Counted from the stretch's first letter, positions 11,400-22,800 are shown. The stretch: 64,000 bases of DNA from Tenrec ecaudatus (GCF_050624435.1 NC_134547.1:26681374-26745373); one strand, 5' to 3'. Numbers and translations are program-made. The notes: generated from the sequence alone by a model not told the origin.

Positions 11400-12200
11400 C
11401 AGAATTCAACCCCCTGAAAAATAGACAGGTTTATAAAGTGAACCTTATGAGAAAAGATTGCAGCCCTCAGTATGGTTTACAACTCAATGTTAAGAAGACA
11501 CACATCCTCACAACTTGATCAATAGGTACCATGATAAATGGAGAAGTTTGTTGTTTTTTTTACTTGTTGTTATTTGTTGAAGTTGTCACGGATTTTTTGT
11601 CTTGATGAGGTCTATAATCAATGCTCTTGGAAGCTGCAATCATGAGATCAAATGACGCATTCCATATGGATACATTTGGTGCACAATACGTCTGTAGAGT
11701 GCTAAAAAGCAAGGATGTTACTTTGAGGACTAAGGTGCACCTTACCCAAGCCATAGTAATTTAAATTGCCTCATAAGTATGTGAAAATCAGACATTGAAT
11801 AAGGAAGGCTGAAGAAGAATTGATATGTCTGAATTGTGGTGCTGGTGAAGAATATTAAAATAACATGGACTGCCAAGGGAACAAACAGATCTGTCTTAGA
11901 AGAAGTATGGTCAGAGGGCTCCTTAAAGGCAAGGATGGTGAGACTTCCTCTCACATACTTTGGTCATGTTATTAAGAGAGACTAGTCCCTGGAGAAGGAC
12001 ATCATGCCAGGTGAAGTAGAGGGACAGTGAAAGAGGAAGCCCCTTAAGGAGATGGATTGACAGTGACTGAAACAAGGGGCTCAAGCTTGGGAACAATTAG
12101 GAGAATTATTCAGGGCTAGGTAGTGTTTCTGTCTGTTTGGCATAGGGTCAATGTGGGTTGCAACTGGCTCAATGGCACCTGATAAGAACAACTACACCAA
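11400..12200 (+). mobile_element. RTE/BovB-type LINE, 3' fragment
   Basis: This is homologous to 5,000-5,700: GATTGCAGCC..., CTCACAACTTGATCAATAGG, AAGGATGTTACTTTGAGGAC and AACATGGACTGCCAAGGGAA match the RT C-terminal part of the first copy. It carries many indels and has no open frame. Confidence 0.8.
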
Positions 12201-13020
12201 AATGAATCATAGCACTGAGGAGCACACATTCCTCAGAACCATCAACCATTCAAAAGCAAATAGGCAGTATTTGCCCAAGGCCAAATTCAAAAGGCAGGCA
12301 AGGTTAGGGGAGAAGGGTGAATGAAAACAGGAAGCAGAGTTTCAATGGCATGAGTGATATTACATTGCAGGAGATTGTCATCAATGTCACATAACAAAAC
12401 GTGTATAAATTGTTACGTGCAAAGCTGATTTTCTCTGTAAACCTTAACCCACCTTACAATAAAAAGTTTCTTTTTTTAAAACAAAGACACCATCATTCAT
12501 ATTATAGACACAGCCAAAGAAAGATCTCCTGGACAATCCTAAAAGGATCTCCCAAATGATTTGGGTAGTTAGCCCTCCCCAGGGAGTTCTACCCATTGAA
12601 ACGCTGGGCGGTTATGGCTGCAATTATATTTCAGGCCAGAAGAGGCAGCAGAGGCCTGGTTGTTCAAATGCTACAAAACTACCAGACAATGGGCAAACAG
12701 TTTCTTTCCACGGACGACTAGGGGCTCTGTCATATCCATGTCTGGTGTTCAACACTTGGCGACAGAATCCAGCCCGCTGGGTTTGGGTGGGGTCTGTTTC
12801 TCACCCATGCTTGGCTTGGGATTGTTCTATGGCATCCACAAAGTGGAGTCCTTTCCTTTCTGATGTCCCGAGAAAGCTGTTTTCTCCTTTTTCTCTCTCT
12901 GGCCCTCTTCCCAAGAACCCTGGGGTTCACTCTGCTTTCCACTGGTTGATGTTTCTCAGGCAGTTACTTGACCTCGGTTCATCTACTGCAGGTGACCATT
13001 AGCAAGTAACTGTACCGTCC
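12201..13020. other. Unclassified; possible old LINE tail at 12,360-12,484
   Basis: A segment ending ACAATAAAAAGTTTC plus A/T-rich tail looks like the 3' end of an old retroposon. The open frame at 12,556-13,002 has no recognisable product. Confidence 0.35.
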
Positions 13021-13024
13021 TTGG

Positions 13025-13228
13025 ATGGTATTGTTCATGAGCTAGGCTGCGAACTACGGGTTAAAGGTTTGAGTTCACCCAGAGGTGCCTTCCAAGAAGG
13101 GCCTGGTGATATGCCTCTGGAAAAAAACCCACCCCAGCCATGGAAAATTCTAGGGACCAGACTTCTCTAACACACTTGGGCTCTCCATGAGTCCGAGTTG
13201 ACTCAATGGCAATTGGTTGCTGGTATTC
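13025..13228 (+). mobile_element. AfroSINE variant
   Basis: GGTTTGAGTTCACCCAGAGG, AGGGCCTGGTGATATGCC and ATGAGTCCGAGTTGACTCAA belong to the second AfroSINE subtype, also seen at 27,745-27,925. Confidence 0.8.
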
Positions 13229-13787
13229 CTGTAAGTAGAAGACAACAATCTTTAAGCAGTCCCTCTTGGATTCATGGGAGGAGGATGGCTTCCTCTGAGA
13301 GAACTTCTCAGGGCTCCAAGGGCTCAATGATCTTACAAAAAATGAGAGAAATGATGAGCCTGATGACAGATGATATTGCTATGCAGGCCTCGTTTCAGGA
13401 TGCTCAAGTTTCCAGGTCTTTCCCTGACTCACAGTGTAGCCCTGTGAGGTTCCAAATAGAAGGGCACCCTTGCTCCCAGGACCTGGAGCCTTGTAGCTGA
13501 GCAGAGCAGTCATGATGAGAAAGAGGACCCAAGGGGGAAGTCAGGGGGCTGCTTCACTTGTCTCAGTGTCAAGCAAACAAATGTTTTGGCAGGAAATTTC
13601 TCTTCAAGAGTGTTCTGATTTCTTGAAGGAAATCTTTTTCTGAACCATTTCCTCAGGGGAAAACCACTCAACTACCTCGGGAAGGAAGATTTTTCTCCTT
13701 CCAAGCTTACCAGGCTGTGCTAACTCACAGAGGAGGTGTGACTAGCAGGCAATGAAACTGATTTCCAGACTCCTATGAAAATCAGCA

Positions 13788-13950
13788 AGTGCTCGGCTGC
13801 TAAGTGAAAGGTCGGCAGTTGGAAAACCCTAGCTGCTCTGCAGGAGAAAGTGGTGGCTGACTGTGTCTGACAAGATGACAGCTTTGGAAACCCAATGGGG
13901 CAGTTCTCCTCTGTGTTCTACAGTTGCTTTGAGTTGGAGTGGACTTGACA
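13788..13950 (+). mobile_element. AfroSINE, 5' part missing
   Basis: GCTCGGCTGCTAAGTGAAAG, GGTCGGCAGTTGGAAAACCC, TTTGGAAACCCAATGGGGCA and the tail GAGTTGGAGTGGACTTGAC are in order. The GAGCCCTGG head is not visible. Confidence 0.85.
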
Positions 13951-13989
13951 GTGATAGATCTGATCTTTTTCCCCATGAAAATCAACTTT

Positions 13990-14560
13990 CACGAATACAT
14001 GTGCATTCATGGATGTCTGTGTCTGCTTTGGCATGCATGTGCACATATGTGCCTATTTGCACGTGGATGAATATGTCTGTGAATGTGGGCATCGCTATTT
14101 ACTTTGCCATGTGTGTGCACATGTCTGCCTTTGTCAGCATGCATGCGGGCTCAGGCAGCATAAAGAGATCACAGAGAAACTTGGAGAGAAAGAGAAAAGT
14201 AACCTATTTTCTCATGGGTCTCCCATACCTGACGGTCTACAAGCATCCACCGCCACGAAGACCAGAGGTCACTTCATGCCATGTGTCCAGCTGCACATTG
14301 CTGGTTGAGGTCAGTCACCAGGGAGGCAAGTGAGACTGGCCTCGCCAACCTACCACCCACCTGCAGGAGTGATTCCCACCATCTGTCCTGGAGCCCCTCC
14401 CACCTTACTCAGCCTCCCTAGACCTTGAGTGAAAGGCGTTTCCAACGTTTTTACATAAAGATTTCTGAGATTGACTGAAGAAATGATTTCATTTGACAAA
14501 ACAAGAAGCTTTGAATTTAAAAATTTGAGGCAAGTGCCCTTCAGAGAGGGGGACACAGGA
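13990..14560. other. TG/CA-rich stretch then unclassified sequence
   Basis: Degenerate GTG/CAT-rich repeats run from about 13,995 to 14,150. The open frames there (for example 13,863-14,333) reflect this composition. Nothing is recognised in the remainder. Confidence 0.5.
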
Positions 14561-14564
14561 CGGG

Positions 14565-14645
14565 GCCATGCTCCCTTCCGGTATTCACAGGGGTTGCTAT
14601 GAGTTGGAACCAACTTGATGAGCACCTGCCAGCAACAACAACAAC
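14565..14645 (+). mobile_element. AfroSINE 3' fragment
   Basis: GGTTGCTATGAGTTGGAACC plus AACTTGATGAGCACC and a CAACAACAACAACC tail are all that remains of the SINE. Confidence 0.7.
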
Positions 14646-16365
14646 CAGAAGTTGTCCAAACTTCTGTGGCCTCAACTCAGAAATTAGAATATTATTATTG
14701 CCTCCTAGAAAGAACTCAAGGTATGTACAATTGGTTAATAGGCGTTTGGAAAGTGAGTACATTAAGTGGACTGATGACATTGATAAGGCAATAAGAAACT
14801 GAGAAGGCTTCACTAACAGGTGCTTTCACATCTGTAACCAGTAGATTCCTTCCTTCTTCATCTCTTGCCATCTTAATCAGCTCCCACACTTTCCAGGCAG
14901 CTTGAGGGATTAAATGTTCAGTCTGATCCTATTATAAGCCTCAGCCTCAGAATCAGAGGCTTTACCTGAGGTTTGAGGAGCTATACTGGGAATGAGGGAG
15001 AGTAACCTGTCTTTTCTATTGCTCTCCTATCGCTCCCTCTTCCCTAGCCCTTCCCTGTCTCTGGGCCTGCCTTTCCTCCCTAGAGCATTGGCTTCCGGGA
15101 GAAGAGGATGGAAACAATGAGCACAATGAGCACATTCCTGACCAGGCCTCTTACCATGCTATGTTCCAACCCTCTCTTGGAAGGGCCTCCACGAAGTCCT
15201 CTTATGTCATCTCACAATAACTTGTTAGATACCATTGAGTGAGCTCCTGACTCATAGCAAAAGTACACACAAGAGATTGAAGCACCACCTGGTCCTGCAC
15301 CGTCCTCACAATGGTCCTTGTGTGTGAGCCCATGGTTGCAGCAGTGTGGAGGAGATCCTATCCAAGAAGGCTGCCAGTGGGTGGGAGGGGCTGCAGCTTT
15401 CAGAGACTTTGGAGGATGCCAAGGTGGATAGTTCACGGCGTATCATATGAGGTCAGCCAGCGGGCCTTGGGGGCCCTTCCCATTATCCATAGATATATGA
15501 AATAAATGGAGGCCCTCAGCAAGATGGGCTGCAGACACCTCCAGGACTCACTTGATCCTTGGCAAGCTCCCTTAGCCTTAGGACACCACCTGCTGGAACT
15601 GTGGCTTTGCTGCCTCTCCTGGCTCTCAACTTCCCTCCTAGAGGACTCCAGCCACCCTTCTCCTTCCAGATCCTTCCAGCAGGAGGCAGATATTGGTCTC
15701 TATGCTTTTGCATGTGGCCAGTTTTCTAGGGACAGATCAGCCTCTCCCAAGAATTTGGGTTCACCAGAGTGAGCGTGCCCACAAGTCTGCAGAGCGTACG
15801 GCCAGGCCTCTGAAGAGAGAACTGCTGGAAGATTTGCCCCTTTTCAAAAGCGCTAATTCCACAGTTGAGAGCTCGTCTCCTGGGGACTCAGCTTGAGTCT
15901 CAAGGAGCACATCCCCTTTGACACTGCTGGCAACTCGAGGTGCTGTGGGTCATTTTCTTGCCTTTGAGGAGTGCAAGGGAAATGCTACAATATGTCCCTT
16001 CACATGAACCACCAATCCTTATCTGGAGAACTCTCTGAGAAGACAGGGATGAGAGGGAGATGTTCCTGGGGCACGCTTTCACCTGCACATCTCTCAGGTG
16101 AGTCAAACATTTGACCCCCAAAAGTTGAGTATGATGGTGAGAGTTCAGGCTGGGAGATAGAGTGTCTGGGTTCAAATCAAGAGACTGCACATCTCAACTC
16201 CCATGGTTCTCCTGCATAAAACCCAAGCCAAGCAGTTTATCACTTCCCGGCTGAGTATCCTACTGAGGCCAGCTAAACTCATTCTTTGCTGATGACAACG
16301 TTGCTTGTACCAAATGGCTTTGCCATGTAGCCCTTAGCAATGGCCAGAAGGGCTGCTCATCAAAC
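14646..16365. other. Mostly unclassified; SINE-like piece at about 15,225-15,360
   Basis: The piece with CCATTGAGTGAGCTCCTGAC and CCTGCACCGTCCTCACAATG resembles an inverse AfroSINE/RTE-derived repeat, strongly diverged. No exon was recognised in the rest. Confidence 0.4.
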
Positions 16366-16371
16366 CGCAGA

Positions 16372-16550
16372 GCAGGGCTTCTGGCGCACACGTTAAGAAG
16401 GGGGCTATTCACAACAAGGTCAGTAGTTCAGAACCCACTAGCTGTTTCTCTGGAGAAAAACTGTGGCTGTGTGCTTCCATAAAGAGGCCCAGCCATGGAA
16501 CCCCCCTGGAGAGGGCCATGATGAGCTGGAGTGAGCTCTACAGGAGTGGG
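16372..16550 (+). mobile_element. AfroSINE, diverged
   Basis: AGGGCTTCTGGCGCACACG head, AAGGTCAGTAGTTCAGAACC and the tail with GGAGAGGGCCATGATGAGC follow the SINE order with many changes. Confidence 0.7.
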
Positions 16551-17744
16551 ATTTTTTACTGTGGATGTAATCCCACCTGGGCAGAGATTTTCTTTTTGAC
16601 TTAAAGAGGCTGTACCTTACACCAATGACTTGACTGATACAAAAGGATTCAATTCAACACTGAAGCAAACCAACTCCAAAGGAAGAAGGCAGCTGCCATG
16701 CAGAGAGCTCCAAGGACCACCAACCATGGAGGTTATTGAAGCCAAAACAAGAATACCGCCCACCAGCCCTCAGCCCCCAGGGATGGACAAAGAGAGCGTG
16801 CCCATCAAGCTGGTGCACTGGCATGATGCTGTCAGCCTCCGGTGCTGTGAGAACATTGACTTTGGTGTGTTAAAGGCACCCACTTGCGGTATGTTTGTGA
16901 TGTCAGCGTGTGGAAACTATGGCAAGCCCCCCCTCCCTGCCTCACAGCAGCAAAGCCTCGGCATTAAAACCCTGTGCCTTCTGTGGCGCTTGCCAGCTGT
17001 GAGAGGGCAGGAAATGCCCTTGGCTTTTCTGCTCCTTGTTGCGACCTCCCTCTGAGGCAGGGAGCAGAGGATTTGAGGTTGGAATCTGTTTTTTTTTCAT
17101 CACTACCCTTTGTCATCTCTCTGAACACTTTCATGTGCTCCTCATCAGTGCTTCGCCCTCTCTATCACCAAGCCATGTGCTCTTTAAAACATGCACACAC
17201 ACACACACACACCTAATGTTCACATTTTGAGGCACATTTATCTTTAATTCACTAATAATAACAATAATTATTCAAAGCCACTTTACCATCTGAAAAGAAA
17301 TCTCTATGCATACACTTAGATCATGGATGCCAACTGCCTTCTTAACAACATTTCCCAATGAAATATTCAGCAGCGATTATATTAAGCCTGAAGCTGTTCA
17401 TCCAGTTTGTGTTAATCAAAACAAAAACAAGAGACGAAGGGATCCAAAAGGACATGTAAGATCATAGACTGAAAGTAGCCCCATCGAGCACCAAAGGCTT
17501 GTCCAGAAGGGCAGAGCCACAGGTAAAAGCTATGTCTCTCTGGAGTTGCTGGCATTTAACTAGATGCAAAATGTCAGCGCAGGAAATGGCTTGCCCAATG
17601 CAAATACTAACAAGGGAGGCATGTGTTCCTGTGTAAATGGAGCTTCAGCCAATCCGGGCCTTCAGGATCCAGCTCCCATCGCAGCATCCACGGGAAGCAC
17701 CAGGGGAATGTTCCGTTTGCTTATTTTCCCTCTCTTTGCTAAGA
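16551..17744. other. Unclassified sequence with a CA repeat
   Basis: An open frame at 16,630-17,055 (141 codons) gives no recognisable protein, no signal peptide and no domain. A (CA)10 repeat lies at 17,193-17,212, followed by AT-rich DNA without a recognised family. Confidence 0.4.
17193..17212 (+). repeat. (CA)10 microsatellite
   Basis: An uninterrupted CA dinucleotide run. Confidence 0.95.
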
Positions 17745-17747
17745 AGA

Positions 17748-17957
17748 AAAAGAGCCTTTGTGGCCTAGTGGCTACAAGTTGGGCTGCTAATTGCTATATC
17801 AGCAGTTTGAAACTACCAGCTGCTTTGTGGGAGAAAGATAAGGCATTCTGCTCCCATAAAGAGTTCGAGTCTCAGACACTCACAGGGGCAGTTCTACGCT
17901 GCCCTATAAGTTGGCTGTGAGTCAGCATGGATTCGATGGCAGTGAGTTTTCTAAGAG
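17748..17957 (+). mobile_element. AfroSINE
   Basis: GAGCCTTTGTGGCCTAGTGG head, ATATCAGCAGTTTGAAACTA, GGGGCAGTTCTACGCTGCCC and GATTCGATGGCAGTGAGTTT are in order. This is one of the better-preserved copies. Confidence 0.9.
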
Positions 17958-17969
17958 TAAGAAGTATCT

Positions 17970-18080
17970 AGGGGTGTAAACAGTTAATGAGCTCTGCTAT
18001 TAAGGGAAAAGTTGTCATGCCCAACCCACTTAGAGGAGCTGTGAAAGAGAAGCCTGGCAATCTTCTTCAGAATCCTCGGC
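17970..18080 (+). mobile_element. AfroSINE variant fragment
   Basis: GTAAACAGTTAATGAGCTC, then AGAGAAGCCTGGCAATCTTC and CGGCCATTGAAAAG match the second SINE subtype (compare 27,780-27,870). Confidence 0.6.
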
Positions 18081-18384
18081 CATTGAAAAGTTTATAGAAT
18101 GTATTGACCTAGGTTGTTAAATAGATCCAGGTATATGGTGGAGCATACAGGGACCAATGTCATAAAACGGGGTGGGGGTGGAAAAAAATCTCTGAGACAT
18201 GCAAAAACTGTGAGGGAATGAGTTGTTGAGGCTGGGGGATCAGGACCATCGTCTCTGGGATTTTCAAAGTTCCTGAGCAATCAGGAAAGGGGCAAGAGTT
18301 GGTCTCTCCCCATCCAGAGGACAGCAGAAGAGGAGAACTGATTGGGCACAATGAATCAATGACTAGTGACTCAAGCAACGATCA

Positions 18385-18515
18385 CCCTCCACCACTGGAG
18401 ACCAGAAGAACTAGATGGTGCCTAGCTCTCACTATCGACTGCTATGAAAGAGATCACATTAGAAGGGCTTGATTAGAGTAGAAGGGAAATGTGGGGCAAA
18501 ACTCAAAATCATGAT
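18385..18515 (+). mobile_element. Older L1 3' UTR piece beside the ERV
   Basis: AGAAGAACTAGATGGTGCC and AGAGATCACATTAGAAGGGC correspond to 11,180-11,260. The provirus LTR begins immediately afterwards, so the ERV probably entered this L1. Confidence 0.6.
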
Positions 18516-18911
18516 TGTCGCGCGCCAGGTCTCGCCAGCAAGAAAAGACGCACCACAACAGGATTCTTCCACAAGCATTTAATTTTTCATAATGCGGTAA
18601 AAGACCCCGAAACCCCAAACTACTGCTGCTTATATATGCTCTATGGGGACGTGCTGTGCCCTGATTGGTGCATTTGCCAAAACCTCATGCATTGATTGGT
18701 GAGTTCGCCAGAACCTTCGTTTGCATACTCCAGGGTGGAGTTATGACTACGTCATCTCAGCATCGCGCATGCGCTAAGTGGTTGTTTATCACTTAGTTGG
18801 ACCACCGCCCTGACTGCCCGGCGCCATCTAGTAATGGCGGCGAGAGCTGCGGCTACCCACATCACGAGAGCTGTGGCTTCCCACATCTCGCGAGAGCTAT
18901 GGCTTCCCACA
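18516..18911 (-). repeat. ERV 3' LTR (class II, betaretrovirus-like)
   Basis: On the minus strand the block starts TGTGGGAAGCC directly after a polypurine tract and ends GCGCGACA, i.e. TG...CA ends, 396 bp. It carries two CCAAT boxes (inverse at 18,664-18,668 and 18,695-18,699), a TATATAAG box (inverse of 18,629-18,636) and an ATTAAA poly(A) signal (inverse of 18,578-18,583), in U3-R-U5 order. The start resembles LTRs of class II elements. Confidence 0.85.
18629..18636 (-). promoter_or_regulatory. LTR TATA box
   Basis: TATATAAG on the minus strand, downstream of two CCAAT boxes and about 50 bp upstream of ATTAAA, as expected for the U3/R border. Confidence 0.7.
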
Positions 18912-18916
18912 TCTCC
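18841..18916 (-). repeat. Three 24-26 bp tandem copies at the LTR 5' edge
   Basis: CGAGAGCT(G/A)(C/T)GGCT(A/T)CCCACATC recurs at 18,841, 18,865 and 18,891. The LTR/polypurine border falls in the last copy, so each copy contains an LTR-start-like sequence. Confidence 0.8.
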
Positions 18917-18937
18917 TCCTTTCTTTTTTATTTTAAG
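18912..18937 (-). promoter_or_regulatory. ERV polypurine tract (plus-strand primer site)
   Basis: The minus strand reads AAAATAAAAAAGAAAGGAGG plus AGA directly before the LTR TG. This is where reverse transcription primes plus-strand DNA in retroviruses. Confidence 0.8.
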
Positions 18938-18943
18938 CCTAAT

Positions 18944-19057
18944 CCATCGATCAATTCCAGAGCCTCCAGCAGCTCCAAAAGATCAAGATGGATATAAAGT
19001 CCATCGATCCATCCCGGAGCCTCCAGCAGCCCCAGGAGATCAAGATGGATATAAAAA
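18944..19057 (-). repeat. 57-bp tandem duplication between env and LTR
   Basis: Two copies (18,944-19,000 and 19,001-19,057) both begin CCATCGAT and share GAGCCTCCAGCAGC and GATCAAGATGGATATAAA. They lie between the env stop and the polypurine tract. Confidence 0.85.
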
Positions 19058-19196
19058 CCCAAATCTGGTCACCCTAATGTGTGCAATGAGCAAAGCTCCA
19101 CATGGTGCAAGGGCTGACCAAGATCCAATTTCTGTCACTCTTCCCAGTGCAATGGGACAATTCCCTTGGGGTGCAGGAGCTGACAACTTATGGGGG

Positions 19197-20986
19197 TTAG
19201 TTTTCTCTTAACAAAGAAAGCCAAAGATCATGGGAACCACCGCGCTCAATCGCTAAGAGCGCCTGCGTGATGATGACTTTGTCACGTTTTTGCTGGGCTT
19301 TAAGCTTGCAGAGCAACCATAGCCACAACACTCCTCCACAGCACATTATTGCAGCAAATGTAAACACCCCCACCCACTCTTTAAAGTAGGAAAAGGCAGT
19401 AGAAAGCCAAGAAGTAAAATCTCCAACAGTTATGGGTTTCATTCTTGTGCCATTAAGAGTCGTAATCTGCATCCGGAGTTGTTCTTGAAGTTCTTCCAGC
19501 TCAGCTGTCCATTGTCCTGTAAGATACTGGGATATATTCTTGCTGCTAAAAGAAGACTCATTCAAGAATTTTAAAGGTGTTATGCACAAATTAGGTGTTG
19601 AAGAAACTCAACTTAATTGCACCATGCTCGTAAGAGTATCCACTTGGTGTTGTAATAAATCAACTCTCTGGTTCACTAACAGTAAACCAGACATTAATCG
19701 AGCATCCAACATATGGACTGTAGATAAAGCTTCTGATGTAGATTGCGTAATATTGCTAATGACATTTGCTGTCATTACTTGATTAGACATAGCCAATCCT
19801 GCTGTAACCGCTGCTGCAGCTGAGATAGTAATAGCTGTAATAATTGCTGCGGTAATGCCAAAATCTCTTTTATATCTATAAAGTGTAGCAATAGGAAAAG
19901 TATTGGGATCTGCTTCAACCGGTACAGGTATCATAGTGGGAATCTTTACTATCAAGGCAAATGGCTCAGAGCCATTCCAACATTCAGCAAGCCAACACTG
20001 ACTGCTAAAGCTATTACATGAAGCTTCCCAAAATGTATCATTTGCATGACTAAAGTTGAATGTTAACAGAAAGAAAAATGGGGGCTGGACACAAACAGGT
20101 GATGGCTGAAATTGCACTCTTGATATATTAACCATAGTATTTACTTTCAGCCTCTTTGTAGTGGTATTGTATACACCAGTGACATTGTATAAAGTATCAT
20201 TAATTCCAAACATTTTTGCAAAAGGAGTTACTATCGTAGATGCTCCACGTTGTTTATATACCATCCATTCATACCATGGCCAGGTATTATCAGGACCAGT
20301 GGTATTAGTATTACTATTCCATTTTGCTTTACCTAAAGTCGGAGTCATATCGAAACCTGGTATAATAGGGTTGCTCCAATAATTTGGAGACTGACATTGA
20401 GTAAAAGTAGGCGGAAAACTTTTTCAGGTGAGCAACTAGGTAATATGACACGTCTGGTCACATTAGGTGGCACTACTGATCCATTAATGGGCCCAGGGGG
20501 CCTGGATCCTTCACGAATCACCATAAGTGTTGTTGTATTTACACGTTTTCCTTTCTCAGAGGTGCCACTTCCACCTGTAGCACCTTGTGCAACTTTCATA
20601 AGGGTGGATATAATATTATTAAATGTAGAGTCTCCAGAAGGATCCACCCAATTGACTAAAGATCCATTTCTTACATATATACAAGGTGCACTAGTATTGA
20701 TGGTGGTAAAACACAAACTATATGCCAATGTAAAATTGCTTGCATTATATACTTTATGAGGCTCCCCTCTAGGCGTAATACATGGTATTCCCAAATCACA
20801 TTGCGTTGATAAGAATAAGGGTAATATTGACGCATTCGAGTGTATGGGAATAGGTACAGGCCAAGTTTTAGCTATGGCCCATAAAAAAACTCCTTTAACT
20901 ATTGGGGTCCATATTACCATCAGTATCAGCAACATTATTAGGTTGATCATCGTCTTCTTCATTCTTCCTGTTCGCACGATCTTCAT
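19197..20986 (-). pseudogene. Endogenous retroviral env, broken (class II)
   Basis: This is the remains of a retroviral envelope glycoprotein gene. The surface part (frame 20,345-20,986) starts with a hydrophobic signal segment and has many N-x-S/T sites. The frame shifts near 20,425 at an A-run and continues as 19,608-20,348. A basic R-Y-K-R cleavage site and a hydrophobic, alanine-rich fusion-peptide-like segment lie near 19,800-19,875, followed by a heptad region. A single in-frame TGA at 19,608-19,610 interrupts the transmembrane part, which continues to 19,197 with a membrane span (about 19,305-19,370) and a short basic tail. The start overlaps the pol end, as in betaretroviruses. With one frameshift and one stop it is a relatively little-decayed relic and not expected to give a full protein. 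Confidence 0.88.
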
Positions 20987-21200
20987 CCTCCTTAATTAAT
21001 CTCACCAGTCTCTCTGGCACCCAGATGGGGTTTTCTTCTTTCTGTGGAAAAACACAAATTGCTCCCCTGGACCTGATTAATATGGGGTCAGGGCCATACC
21101 ATTTGTTGTCTAGGACATTTTTCCATCGGGCCATTTCCTTTGGTGGCTTTGGCCATTGTCCATGTCTGTCTGCAGCTGATTGGCCTTTCTCATACAGATT
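20895..21200 (-). pseudogene. ERV pol, integrase C-terminal fragment
   Basis: The minus strand reads W-Y-G-P-D-P-I-L-I and W-V-P-E-R-L-V-R-L, the C-terminal DNA-binding part of a class II retroviral integrase, followed by an acidic tail ending at 20,895. It overlaps the env start by about 90 bp. Upstream pol and gag are absent: at about 21,200 the sequence changes to antisense L1 ORF2. Confidence 0.88.
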
Positions 21201-21204
21201 TTTA

Positions 21205-21630
21205 AAAATTTCAGTTTCTCCCTATTGAGTAAGATGCTGGCAGTTGGTTTTTCAGATATGTCCCTGATTTCATTGAGAATTTCCCTTCGATTCCTATTTT
21301 TTAGTATTTGTATCTAGAATGGCTGTTAGATATTATCAAATACCTTTTCTGAATCAATTGAAATGCTCATGTGGTTGTTTTTCTTTTTTATATGGTAGAT
21401 CACATTCATTATTTTTCTCATTTCAAACCATCTTTGCATCCCTGGAACCAATCTCACCTGCTGTGGTTCTTTTGGTTAGCTTTTTGATAGATTGTTGGAT
21501 TCTGTTGGCCAGGATTTTGAGATTTTGCCCCTATATTCATAAGGGATATTGGTTTACAGTTTGGTTTGCTTGAAATATTTATTTCTGTTGACAAATAAAT
21601 GAAATTTTGTCTTAAAGCATGGTGCAGCAT
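21205..21630 (-). mobile_element. L1 ORF2 fragment (RT region)
   Basis: The minus strand carries the L1 reverse-transcriptase region: the plus strand reads ATTGAAATGCTCATGTGG, AGATCACATTCATTATTTT and CTTTGCATCCCTGGAACC, the usual antisense landmarks. It abuts the truncated ERV. Confidence 0.8.
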
Positions 21631-22000
21631 GGGTAACAATGTTCACTCACGGTACTCACATGTGGGTGTATCTGCATGTGGGCGGACCCACCTAGAGACA
21701 GATAGAGGAGCGGTGTCTTGGTTCCTAAGAACATTGGTAACACAGAAAAATATGAGAAAAAAGACAAAAAGGATGGTAATAGAAATAAATTAATAAAAAT
21801 ATCTATTAAAGGCAACAAAAGAGAGACAATGGGAAGAAAACATAAAATTTAAATTTACAAGACATATTTTTGTTTTAAATTCTATACCATTGGCTAAATT
21901 AACTACACTATCAATAAAATTGCCTTATGCCCAAGGGGATGATTGATAATGTTCTCTAACAGAAAATAACAATTATATCTCTGAGGTGAACCAGAGCCAG
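21631..22000. other. Unclassified AT-rich sequence
   Basis: No family recognised. It lies between antisense L1 ORF2 and a plus-strand L1 3' UTR. Confidence 0.4.
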
Positions 22001-22800
22001 ATGAACCATAAATATGTGAATGGATTTTGAGCTTGCACTTAATTCTAGCCTCAATCTAAGTACAATTAGTTCTTATGAAATGGCCCTATTTGATGCTCGT
22101 CCTCATGAAGAAATCACTCAAGACATGAATGCTATAGGAAAGTGTAATGAAGAAACTAGATGGTGCCCACCTATCAGAAAAAAATAGCCTCTGGGGTCTT
22201 AAAAGCTGGTCTTAAACAGCCATCTAAGTGAGGGATCAACTAAGTCCATGTGGAAGAAGCACACCAGCCTGTAAGATCCTAGGATTTTAACTCATGAAAT
22301 TCAAATCTGAAGGAGGGAATGATATCAGCTTCAATTATGAACACCTGGTTTTAAGGTTGTGGATAGCATTTGCAAGCTCTGGGGAATCCTCTCTGACCAG
22401 AGCCATGGGATGTGAACAGCCCTGTTATCAGACAGATAGCATTGTAAAATTGGTTATTGCAGATGTATTTAAGTTAAAATTTATACATCTCCCTTTTGAC
22501 TCATTTTAAATATATTCCAGTTCTTTTAACCTCTGCTTTCTTTTCTAGAGCTTTTTAAAATCTGTTTTCTTTGTTATTGTTGTTAGGCTTTTAAAAATAC
22601 ATTTTTCTGTATATGAAATCCAGGATAACTAAATCTATATAGACAATGGTTTTGGGGGCTATGGCAGGGGAGGTTGGGGGAAATAACATGAATACAATAA
22701 AGAAAAATGTTCTAAAATTGATTGTGGTGATAATGATTATTACAATTTATCTTAATATAATTGAGCTATTGTATGACATGTGAGTCATATGCCAATAAAA
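22001..22800 (+). mobile_element. Older L1 3' UTR and tail (+)
   Basis: GAAACTAGATGGTGCCCACC, GGGGTCTTAAAAGCTGG, GTGGAAGAAGCACACCAGCC, then AATTGATTGTGGTGATAATG and TTGAGCTATTGTATGACATG and an AATAAAA end. The order is shared with 62,940-63,650 and 56,690-57,090. Confidence 0.8.

Noticed and set aside
13863..14333. A 156-codon open frame with Cys/His/Met-rich sequence
   Set aside because: The peptide arises from degenerate GTG/CAT repeats next to a SINE; no domain pattern is present.
16630..17055. A 141-codon open frame
   Set aside because: No recognisable domain, no splice signals and no conserved pattern; length is within chance for this base composition.
19060..19075. CTGGTCACCCTA near the ERV, like the hAT MITE terminus
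   Set aside because: No partner inverted repeat or 8-bp duplication was found; probably chance.
20397..20759. Plus-strand open frame of 120 codons across the ERV
   Set aside because: It is antisense to the envelope coding sequence.
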